From NCBI GenBank assembly GCA_022432975.1, contig CM039512.1:33725730-33789729 (forward strand): a stretch of 64,000 nt of DNA, in the 5' to 3' direction. The stretch comes from Begonia masoniana. Its lineage: Eukaryota; Streptophyta; Magnoliopsida; Cucurbitales; Begoniaceae. The position numbers and the translations under genes are program-made. The notes below the pieces were generated by a model. That model was not told where the DNA came from, did no database searches, and saw only the letters and a list, made by a program, of their open reading frames with translations. Of the stretch, positions 52,017-62,344 are shown piece after piece (the first letter of the stretch is position 1; each line of letters starts with the position of its first letter).

Positions 52017-54626
52017 TGTGACGACCGAAATCGGAACCCGATCGGGGTCCGAGAACGGAGCCATCACTCCGGGACATATAACAGGAAACGGGGACTATTA
52101 TTATTTTTTTTTTTTAACATAAACAGAATGAGCTTTTAAAGTAGACTCGTAATCTTTTCAGAGGAAGGGAAAGACGTGCTTCAGAAATAAATGGCGGAAT
52201 TACAGGATAAAGCAGGAAGCAGAAATAAATACGCTGGCAGAAGACTTAGTTTAAAAGGGGCAGTGGTGAATTCAAACAAGACAGAAGTGAACAGGGTTCA
52301 GCAGAAGAGATTGGATAAAACTGGGCAGGAGGCTTGAATGACGTCAGCCGGAAGATGTAAATGCAAAGACAGAAGCGAAGATGACGTCAACCGGGAGACT
52401 AGAGCTATCGGTGGATTCGGATACGACAAAAGACCAACAGTATTTAGCGGAAGAGGCTGAGTAAAACTGGACAGAAGAGGTGGTGACGTCAGCCGGAAGA
52501 TGGGTGAGGTCAGGCGGAAGACAAAGACAGTAACTGAGATTGGATGAGGAGATGACGTCAGCCGGAAGATGGATGACGTCAATCGGAAGATATAAGCATT
52601 ATACTGGCAGAAAAACTGGGATGACGTCAGCCGGAAGACATATTTATACTGGCGGAAGACTTGGGTAACGTCAGCCGGAAGACGGAGTTTTAAACTGGGC
52701 GGAAGACTTGGGTGACGTCAGCCGGAAGACATAAATACACTGGGCGGAAGACTTGGGTGACGTCAGCCGGAAGACGAAGTTTTAAACTGGGCAGAAGACT
52801 TATGCTGACATCAGCCGGAAGACATAAATACACTGGGCGGAAGACTTGGGTGACGTCAGCCGGAAGACGAAGTTTTAAACTGGGCGGAAGACTTATGCTG
52901 ACATCAGCCGGATGATATAAATAACTGGGCAGAAGACTTAGGTGACGTCAGCCGGAAGATATACTTCAAAGAAGGAAACGGGCAGCGGTGGACTTGACCG
53001 GATGATATAGTTTCTAAGGAAAAACTTAACAACTTCTAACAGAAAGACATACAAACAGAGAGCAGAAAAACAGAAAACATAAAATCTTAGATTCTCAAAC
53101 CAATTCAAAACATGGTTCTCGAACACAACAGAAGGCATACCAGGAACTTAAGAAAGATCACACTACATGGATAGCTCTAAAACCAGAAACTATCCATGCA
53201 CAGACTAACAGAAAATATTCCAAACAAATTCCAGAATACTTCAAAACATAATTCAACTGTCAAATACAGAGGTTTTAAACATCAATACAGGTTCCATACA
53301 TCGTTTTCCACAAAATAGTACAGAACTGGACCTACATTTCAAATGTTTTTAGACTTCAAAAGATGGTACAATATTGGACATAACTTCAGAAAACACATTC
53401 TCACAAGATTAACTTTTGTCTGACTACAGCAACCAAATCCCGTGAGCTCGATCCTCCAACTACATCAGCTCGCCATTTTGAGGCACAAGGTCCTCGTCTT
53501 GAGTATCCGTACCTACAATAGGAAGTTCATCTATGAGCCTAGAGCTCAGTAAGAACATGGAATGCAGTGTGCATATGCTATGCATGAACGTTTTCAAATA
53601 CATGAACATTACATTACATTTCACCGGACAGGAAGGTATAAGAGGGAGGAGGAGCTGGCGCAACAGGAGTACATGCCACAACAGGACATAACAGGAGTAC
53701 ATGACAGGATGCCAGTCCTCGTCCACACTTAACCATACATTTCATTACAGGTTTTATCTTAACTTCAAATCTGGTGCGAAAACATTTACATAGTTTTACA
53801 GAAAACGTGGATGCATGAACAGATATGATACTCAAACGCAACATACACAGGTGACAGAATAAAACTACGGGAAACAGAACGCACAGGACACGTTTAACTT
53901 AAAGCATAACCTACGACCTAACTACCCGAACCAGAACCTAGTATCTCCTTGCTGTAGGGCCTTAAGGGCCAACTTATGCGCATGAACTTACCTGTTTTCC
54001 TCGATACCGTTAGTCGGAAGTCTCGGAAATGCTCGAACCTGTACATGTACATTCAGAAAATAAACAAGCTGCAAATGCTAACAAATAAGTTAGAAGAGTC
54101 TGTTCTAAACTCATTCAAACCCTTAGAAAACAAACCGGTGTGTTTTCATCCAAAGACAGTGAGTTTTTCACAAAATACCATAACCCTAAACTTCGGGAAA
54201 ACTCACGTTAATCTTGTCCAAACTTGTTAGCATTAGCAGATGTTTACCTTTGCTGAAGGAAGCAGAAGAAAAACCAGAAAACAAAGTGTCGGTGCTTTGT
54301 CAAAATCGCCAGGAAGAGAGAACAAAGAGCAGTGGAAAGAAACAGATGAGAAGTGAGGGTTTCGCGTAGGAGAAAGAACTTAACTTCTTCATCAAGTCGC
54401 CAGATGTCACTCAACCATTGTCCATCTCCCACCTACCTTAATTTCTCTCCAATTTACCCTTCCCTGCATTTTAAACTTAATGTTTAGTTTAGTTAGCCTT
54501 CAGTTCGGTTCTCTCCCCATTATATGTTCCAAAGTTTACAATAAAATAGTTACTGCAATAATGGCAATTTAAATCCATACAATAATTCAACAGATTATTA
54601 CATGGCAGAAAATGCCTGTTGTTACA
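52017..54626 (-). mobile_element. Family E 3' LTR
   Basis: This 2610-bp LTR on the minus strand runs from TGTAACAACA at 54626 to CGTCACA at 52017. It is related to B but clearly distinct. Leader module: donor GT 54247, acceptor G 54039, mini-exon 54038-53992, donor GT 53991, then a GTAGGGCCTTAAGGGCC hairpin block near 53953-53970. The minus-strand purine tract lies at 54642-54627. The 5' LTR of this element is missing. Confidence 0.93.
52330..52975. repeat. TGACGTCA higher-order repeat in E LTR
   Basis: Ten perfect TGACGTCA sites occur, at 52339, 52382, 52484, 52553, 52574, 52622, 52713, 52758, 52851 and 52943. In 52713-52915 a 45-bp and a 48-bp unit alternate to give a 93-bp higher-order period. 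Since 93 is divisible by three, an open frame with repeated TSAGR peptides appears; it is not a gene. Confidence 0.92.
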
Positions 54627-54666
54627 TTCCACCCACCTTAACAGAAATTTTGTCCCCAAAATTTGC

Positions 54667-56696
54667 CTAAGTGAATAGCTCCGGATACTGGGCCCTGACA
54701 TCCGCTTGTCTTTCCCATGTGGCTTCCTCCACATTGTGGTTGCGCCATAACACTTTTACTAGTGGAACCACCCTGTTTCGCAATACTTTGAGTGACATAT
54801 CCAATATCTTTATAGGTCTTTCTTCATATGTCAGCGTCGGCATGATATCAAAGTCCACATGTTCCACTATTTGGGTTGGATCTCGTACGCACTTTCTCAG
54901 CATCGAAACATGGAAGACATTATGAACTCCATCCATTGATGCTGGCAACTGTAGCTTGTAAGCCACGCTTCCCACACGCTTCAGAATGGGAAAAGGTCCA
55001 ATGAACCGTGGGCTGAGCTTCCATTTCTTGCCAAATCTCATTACACCTTTGAAAGGCGACACCTTCAGGAATACTTCATCGCCTTTAGCGAACTCCAAGT
55101 CTCTCCGTCTCCGATCTGCATAACTTTTCTGTCGACTCATAGCAGTGTTGATTCGTTGTTTGATAACAGCAATCACCTCAGACATCTGCTGTAATATCTC
55201 AAGGCCGATAAGTCTGGACTCTCCAACTTCATCCCAACATAACGGAGATCTACATTTTCTGCCATAGAGGGCTTCATATGGAGCCATGCCGATAGTAGCC
55301 TGGTAGCTGTTATTATAAGAGAATTCAATTAACGGCAAATATCTACTCCAAGGAGCATGAAGTTTCAACACGCACGACCTTAACATGTCCTCCAATATCT
55401 GAATTGTTCTCTCAGATTGTCCATCTGTCTGTGGGTGAAACGCCGTGCTGAAATCCATCTTTGTACCCAAGGAGTTTTGCAAGCTTTTTCAAAACCTGGG
55501 ATTCCGGTCAGATACAATTGACACAGGAATTCCATGCAACTTGACAATCTCACCAATGTATAACTCTGCATACTGGTCCATAGAGAATGTCGTCTTCACA
55601 GGTAGAAAGTGGGCCGACTTGGTTAGTCTACCTACAATGACCTATCTACTGTTATGGCCTTTAACCGTCCTCGGAAGGCCGACAACAAAATCCATCGTAA
55701 TATTCTCCCATTTTCATTAGGGAATCGGGAGAGGCTGAAGCGTCCCAGCTGGTCGTTGATGTTCAGCCTTGACTTGTTGACATATCATGCAAGACTCCAC
55801 AAATTTGGCCACTTCATTCTTCATATTCGGCCACCAGAAGTGAAGTTTCAAGTCTTGATACATCTTCGTGCTTCCAGGATGCACAGAGAAAGAAGACGAG
55901 TGGGCTTCCGACAAGATGTTCTTTCGTAGCTCTTCACCTCTCGGAACATACCACCTATCTTTGAACTTCAGAATACCATCTCCCGAATAACTGAAATCGG
56001 AAGAAGCCATAGGTAACTTGTTCACTATATCGGCCATCTCCTTTGAATTGGTCTTCTGGGCTTCCTTAATTCGGTCTAGGACGGAGGGCCGTAGTGTTAA
56101 GTCTTCTAGTATGGCCGATAGCCCAGAAACTATCTCCATATCGAACTTCTGTATCTCCGTCCTCAAAGGCATTGATACGGCCGACATAGCTGGTTGTACA
56201 ATAGCTGGCATCCTGCTTAGCGCATCGGCCACCACATTAGCTTTACCCGGGTGGTATTTAATCTCAACATCGTAGTCCTTTAAAAATTCTAACCACTGCC
56301 TCTGTCTCATATTCAACTCCTTCTGAGTAAAGAGGTACTTTAAACTCTTGTGATCAGAGAACACCTCACATGACTGTCCATAAAGGTGGTGTCTCCATAC
56401 TTTCAACGCAAATACAACTGCCGCTAACTCCAAGTCATGAGTAGGGTAGTTTTGCTCGTGGTTCTTCAATTGTCTGGATGCGTATGCCACCACTTTTCCG
56501 TCTTGCATCAATACGCATCCCAAGCCAATTTTTGACGCATCACAATATACGCTGAACTTGCCGTCTTCAACTGGCAATACTAACAGAGGAGCAGTGGTTA
56601 ATTTCTGCTTAACTGTCTGAAAGCTCACCTCACATGCTTCAGACCACCTGAACTTGATGTCCTTCCTTGTTAAGCTGGTCATAGGTTTTGCTATCA
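54667..56696 (-). pseudogene. Pol 3' part of family E (RNase H to integrase tail), truncated
   Basis: Two open parts (54667-55482 and the segment from 55717 upward) match family B Pol from RNase H to the chromodomain-like tail. Between them there is a small deletion near 55490 and two stops next to the integrase IPEWKW motif (about 55717-55725). Gag, protease and most of reverse transcriptase are missing. At about 56697 the sequence switches to the LTR of element F through four shared bases (TCAC). Confidence 0.9.
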
Positions 56697-58746
56697 CCGT
56701 CGATTTCCGTAGTTTTCCGGCGAGACGTCGGCGACGAGCAGGCTCCGGCCCATCTCCGCGCACGAACCGACGGTAAGACCCTAGTTTCTCCTTGTTTTCG
56801 GTTCGGTTTAGGTCGTGGGTGACGAGCTTGATTGAGCTCCGATCACCGGCCGATTTTGGGTGTTTCCGGCGTGGGTTTGCCGACCCTTGAACCGGCGATG
56901 GCCATTGATCCCTGAGGTGCTCAATTTGAGCGAAAATCAGTGAATCCCGAATTGGGGGATTTCGGGTTTTGCTTGATGCCTCGGTTTTTTTGATTAGTTT
57001 ATGTTAATTAGGTATGAGGAGGATAGATTGGTGAAGAAATTGGTGTGAATTGATGAAGAAATCGAAATGGGGAAATTTCCCGGGTTAGGGCAGTTTGGGT
57101 TTTGCTGCATTTGACCTAGCTACGGTCGATTGTTTTAAAATTCCTTTTGGCAGGTTAAAATAAGTTATTAGAGGAGTACGTGGCCGCTGGAATCGTTCGA
57201 TTCCGATAACCGACGCGAAAGTTATGCGCGTTCGAAGTTTCGGGTCGATTTTACCAAACCCGAATTAGTGTCCCGTTTAGTTAAGTTTTAGTTGGATTAG
57301 GTTAGAAATAGTAGTTTGAGAGTAAATTGGTCAATATGGGCTTAATTGTAATGAAGTTTGAATATTTGTCGTAGGTCGAGCCGTAGGCGGGCAGGTAACC
57401 GAGTAGCCCCAGCGAGTTACAGAAGACAGGTAAGTTCTCGTGATTCTTTTTCGGCCGATTGGCCTACACTGTACATCGACGTCGTTTCGAGGAGTTTGGA
57501 GACGCACTAGTTTATATTCCTTTGGTTGGGTAGTTAGGTTTAGTTGTTTTGTAGATTATGTTTTACAGTCTTGATGGTATGTATATTGAGTGTTTAAATT
57601 CTGTTATGAACTGTCCATGCATCACGTGTTTTAAAGAAAGAGCATGAAAATGAATTTCCGCACGATGTTTTAAAATGGCGATGTGGCTTGGAGAGGGGCT
57701 TGACCTATTGTGGAGGCACGCAGGGGCTTGTCACAATACCACATCTATTATGTACTCGCAATGTGGCCTGAAGAGGGGCTTGACCTATTGTGGAGGCACG
57801 CAGGGGCTTGTCACAATACCACATTTATTATGCACTCATATGTATGGTCATGCGAGATGGGGCTCAGGCACGGCTGTACGTGTTGTAAGCGTGTACCCCC
57901 CTCTTCTAGCTGGGAAGAGTAGTCCGACCGCTGGATGTGCTCTCTCCGGTTAGGAGGCTGAGATCTCGGTGACACCCACAGAATAAAGTAAAGAAAATGC
58001 TGCATGATTTCTGAACTCACACGCATAGCAAATAGTTGCATTTACGAGTCTTGCTGAGATTTTTATCTCATAGTGTATTGTATGGTGTAGGTGATTATGA
58101 GGATACAGGTGAGGATGAGATTACTCCTCCTGAGGCTTGAGTCCAGTTGACGGAGGATGGCTGCGGTGGTGTGCTGGCGCAGTCGAGGCTTACCTGACCC
58201 GTGGGGACAGTATGTTTAGATTTTGATGGTTTGGGACATTTTGGGCTGATGTTGTATAGAAATATTTTAGGTTGTTTGATTCTGGATAGCTGATAGGTAT
58301 ATATGTATATGTTGATGTTTTGGAAACTGTTTTATAATGGTTTGAAAAGTCTTTCATTGAATGTATTTTGGAACTGCTTGGTGTTTTCTTTGAAACAGGA
58401 GGAAATGTTAAACTTTTAAACGGAACCACGCAGTTTATTTCTTGAAAATATACTTTGTTATAGTTACGTTTCGAGTCAGTTTTGGGATGGTATTTCATAA
58501 GACGTACGAGTATCGGGTGCTTGATGTTAAGTTGTATTGTGAAGTGTATGTTTGTGATGTGGATAGAGATGGTGGTATAGATAGAATTGTGTTAGTGAAA
58601 TGGTGAGGTTGTATTTTGCAGGCGTTTGGATACGTATTGTTTTAAACGTTTTATTAAATTTTTTTCCACTTAAACGCTAAGTATAAAAGAAAAAGAAAAA
58701 GAAGAATTTCGTACGGGAAATTAGGAATAGTATGAGGGTCGTTACA
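56697..58746 (+). mobile_element. Element F 5' LTR, truncated at its start
   Basis: This matches the 3' LTR (62727 onward) at an offset of 6030 but lacks the first 382 bp, including the promoter region. It ends GTCGTTACA at 58746. Leader module: donor GT 56773, acceptor end 57374, mini-exon 57375-57429, donor CAG|GTAAGT with GT at 57430, and a perfect GGCC-GATT-GGCC hairpin at 57453-57464. From the two LTRs, the full length would be about 2432 bp. Confidence 0.93.
57681..57840 (+). repeat. 80-bp tandem duplication in F 5' LTR
   Basis: Two 80-bp units start ATGTGGCTTGGAGAGGGGCT and ATGTGGCCTGAAGAGGGGCT, at 57681 and 57761. The same pair is at 63711-63870 in the 3' LTR, so the duplication predates the F insertion. 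Confidence 0.95.
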
Positions 58747-58750
58747 ATTA

Positions 58751-58762
58751 TGGTATCAGAGC
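58751..58762 (+). other. Primer binding site of element F
   Basis: TGGTATCAGAGC lies 4 bp after the LTR end. The following CGGGTTTTAAAATCGGTTCT closely resembles the post-primer block of A and B. Confidence 0.93.
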
Positions 58763-59263
58763 CCCCGGGTTTTAAAATCGGTTCTGTAGACTGCTCGACT
58801 GCACAGCCACTACGCGGACATTCTTCATCAACTGTAATTATGTTTATAGTTTTATTTAATTACTGTTTCTTAGAGTGTTTGTTTAAACATTTTTATAGGT
58901 GTTATTTATAAATATAGTACGTAGAGGGAATGATCGAGACGACCGAGACGATACGATAGATCACCATAAGGATTTGACCGTAATAATGTTGCGATCGGTC
59001 GGAATAGATTGGGAAGTAAAGGAAAAAGGGAATAGTAGGAGTTGAGTAAGAAAGACTCTTAGGAGAATTTCGACGAGAAGATGGTAGGTTAAATACAGGA
59101 CGACATAGGCCTATAGAAAGAGAGTTATGCGTTAATAGGACTAGCTTGACTTAATCACGAAAATGGTGCACTTAGAATTCAAGTTACTATTAGAGGGGTG
59201 TATTTTATGAGATCTAAGATTTAAAGAAATGGAAATTTACCCCAGTTGACGAACCTTTGGAGC

Positions 59264-60494
59264 TTTAGAGTATGACGAATCAGAGAGGGGTTTGAAACTT
59301 AGATGTTTTGAAACTTAGGTATAAACATATCGAAGGATGCTCTAGATTGCAAAGGTATAAATAGTGCGCATAAGCAGAAAAGAAAAAAAATATATAGTCG
59401 AGCCTTGTAGATCGTAGATCCATGTGAAGCTTGAAATACCTAGGTGAAAACAATATTCAAGAATTGAAGTTTAGATTAATTATTGAGGGGATAAACAATG
59501 AAAGGTTAAAATCATACGAAAGGTATTACTCATGATACAAAGTTTGACCGATCTTTAGGAGATAAGTATCGACTGGAAAGACCAATCAATTAAGAGCGAT
59601 TGTTAATTCACGGAAAGATTACGGCCGACATACTATAAGGGGAGACCTAGTGAAGTTAAGAGCGATCAAGGAGTAGTAAACACGTCAGGCTTGCGATGTT
59701 GCTCGACGAAAGAATGCGGGACTAAGACATAAGAGTTGGATTTAACTTAAAAACCCAGATACTCTAGCTAATCAGAAAAGGATTGACGCCTTAAAAATTA
59801 GAAGTCATGTTTTGGGGTTTATTGTCACCTGTGTGAGGTTAGAAGAAATGGTGGAACGACTTGGGTGAGTAACTTGGGTAGAAAATATACTGAAGTAAGA
59901 AATGATGAATTCTTTTGGGTTTAAAATATGATCAATCGAGGAGAAATTGGAGTTTAGATGTAAGACTTGCTAGGGAAGGTTCTAGATTGTCGAGGTACCG
60001 TTAGTATGTACAATTAGCAGAAATTAAATAAACTAGATCCACGGGAAGCTGGAAGTATCTAGATGAAAATGATATTTAAGAATTTAAAACTTAGATTAAT
60101 TGATGAGCGGGTATAGGGAGTGGCTATCTCCGCGGTGATTCAGAAGATGTAATGAATCAATGCAGAATCGTGATGTAAGATCTAAGCGATTGCATCGGGG
60201 TATGCATATCAACCTATATCGATGAGGAAAAATAAGGGTAATTACTCGGAGTTGGAAGGATAACGAATTCGAGACAATAAAGGGTTAGAGTTATATGAAA
60301 AGTAATATGCAAGTGATACTCAGATTACTGAAATTGGTCATTCTCTAGAAAATAAGTGCCGTCCTAGAGGTCTGACAAATAAAGGACAATTGTCAGCTCA
60401 TGAAAAGACTATGATCGACACACTGTAAGGGGGAGACTTGGAGAAGTTAAGAATAACCGACGAGTTGGGGATACGTCAGTTAATTAGTGTTGCT
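59264..60494 (+). repeat. Diverged internal direct duplication in element F
   Basis: About 59264-59712 and 59922-60494 follow the same order of phrases. Examples are GCTCTAGATTG / GTTCTAGATTG, GATCCATGTGAAGCTTGAA / GATCCACGGGAAGCTGGAA, TTTAGATTAATTATTGAGGGG / CTTAGATTAATTGATGAGCGG, and GGGGAGACCTAGTGAAGTTAAGA / GGGGGAGACTTGGAGAAGTTAAGA. Many substitutions and indels separate them. Confidence 0.75.
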
Positions 60495-62331
60495 TGATTA
60501 GATTAGGAAGCAAAAGATATAGGAGTTAAGTTGTGAATCTATAGTAGGTACAATTTAAGTTAGGAGCCACAGACATGAGGCTACCTCCAGGATGAAGATT
60601 GAAGCATTAGTGTTTGAGGAACTAGGAAGGTTATCATTAGAGAAGAGATGTTTCAAATTATTGGAGAATAAAATGGTAGGATTTGAGGACTTAAGGAGAA
60701 TTGGAATAAAGGCGTAAACTTATCTGCAACAAGTTTGCTAACAAGAAGATCGTGGAATAAATCGTTGCAAGAGAACAAAGTAGAATGTTCAGAGCCGACT
60801 AGGAGGAACAAAAGAGGATAAGGTCATTCATTAGCATCAAGGTAATCCTTGTGCAATATTAGGGATAGGCAAAGAAGCTTGTTGGATTCAATGAGAGATT
60901 AAGGTTTGAAGCTAGAATGATGAGAATGACGATTTTCATGAAACCATTTAAGTAAATTTAAGTAGAATGATGATTTTCAGTGGTTGACTTGTATTTGACA
61001 AGTCGAGCCCAATGGATACATAGATAATTTAAAGCTAGAAGGAATAGTTTAGAACAAATTCATAACGAGACTTCGGGACTTGACTGTGCTCAGGGTTAAC
61101 GGGGTGTTAAGTTAGACGAATAAGCACATTGAAGATAGAACAAACGTTTCGGTTAGAGCATAATGAAGGAACTCCTTAACGTGACGTAGAATGAAATGTG
61201 AGATTTATAGGATCTAACTTACAAGTGATCATTGGTCTTAAGATAGTAGCAACTTAAGCTCTCAGTTAAACCTGTTGAGACCTTGAATGTATTTCGGGGA
61301 TATAGTTAGCGAAAAATAACAATGGAAAGAGTTAAGTTATGAGAACCGCATCAGAAAAGGGATCGGGGTTGGTGAGTTACCCGAGAAAGAATGTGACGTA
61401 GGATATCATTGGTGTGATACCTTGCGAAACATAGAGAATAGAATTCTAGTTGAGAAGCTCACATAGAAATAGTCATTAAGACCCGTGAAGTGTCCAAAGA
61501 AGGGTATAATTTGGATACTATTGACGCTGAGGTTATACGGGAGCATTACTAGAGAAATGTAGACTCGGGTGGTTGTAGTAGTGACCAGGTTAAGGATTAA
61601 TGAACTTATACACTAATTTAGTTTACAGCTCCGATAAATATGTATATAGAAATTGTTATACCCGATAGATGGATAAGGTCGTAGGGTAGTTGAGATTTAA
61701 TGTTGGAGTAAGAAGGCTTTGAGGGCGTAAAGTGGTTGAGTGCATAAGGAACAAAAGGAACTCAATTCGAGGAATTTAAGTTAAATAAAGGGGAGTTTGG
61801 ATTACAAGCTGGATGTTGTTAGGAATCCTTGAACGGTAGTCAACCCAAATGACATTGGAAGTTGATGTTATTTCGAGAATTGAGGATAAAAGACAATCTT
61901 TAGTGGAGACCAATTAGTAAGTTAGAGTGAGTTTAACGTTATGGGCGATTAAGTGGAAACTAACGTGTGTGTAAATTATTTAAGTGCATATTAATCCAGT
62001 TGGGATATTAAAAAATGTGAGACGTGAGGATCACTAGCACGTGGTGCACAACCGAGGACTTGGTTAATCGAATCAAACACAGTAGACGTGGTTAGGAGGT
62101 TAACGATACGTCATTTGAATTTAGAGATTCTAGTCTAGAACCATAGAGATTAACCCTAAGTATGGGCTAGAATCGAGGCCCTTGTGTGGGAGTTAAAAAT
62201 TTCAGAGGGTTGGAGAAAGGTGACTTGAAAAGAACGGAACGATTGTAAATCATAGTATAAGGCCGCAAAACATGAGACAGTAATGCCAAGGACTGCAAGC
62301 TAAGTCAAATTTTGAGGACAAAATTTTAATT

Positions 62332-62344
62332 AAGGTGGGTGGAT
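62332..62344 (+). other. Polypurine tract of element F
   Basis: AAGGTGGGTGGAT directly precedes the LTR. The upstream GAGGACAAAATTTTAATT resembles the block in B, so F keeps the 3' priming signals of the autonomous relatives. Confidence 0.9.

Larger units (their letters stand above)
58747..62344 (+). mobile_element. Element F internal region, non-coding (LARD-like)
   Basis: There are 3.6 kb without any reading frame of note on either strand. A trace of a gag start is visible at 58914: codons reading (ATA)VRGNDRDDRDD, where families A and B have ATG-VRG, and a stop follows about 40 codons later. A predicted acceptor AG lies at 58897-58898. I recognise no protease, reverse transcriptase or integrase. 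Primer site, post-primer block, purine tract and LTR signals are kept, as in non-autonomous elements that depend on a relative's proteins. It could also be a very decayed autonomous copy. Confidence 0.8.

Noticed and set aside
52712..52915. Frame with repeated TSAGR peptides
   Set aside because: It is a by-product of a 93-bp higher-order repeat in the E LTR.
57675..57953. Open frames across the 80-bp repeats in the F LTR
   Set aside because: They lie in the LTR leader, are repeat-driven and show no known domain.
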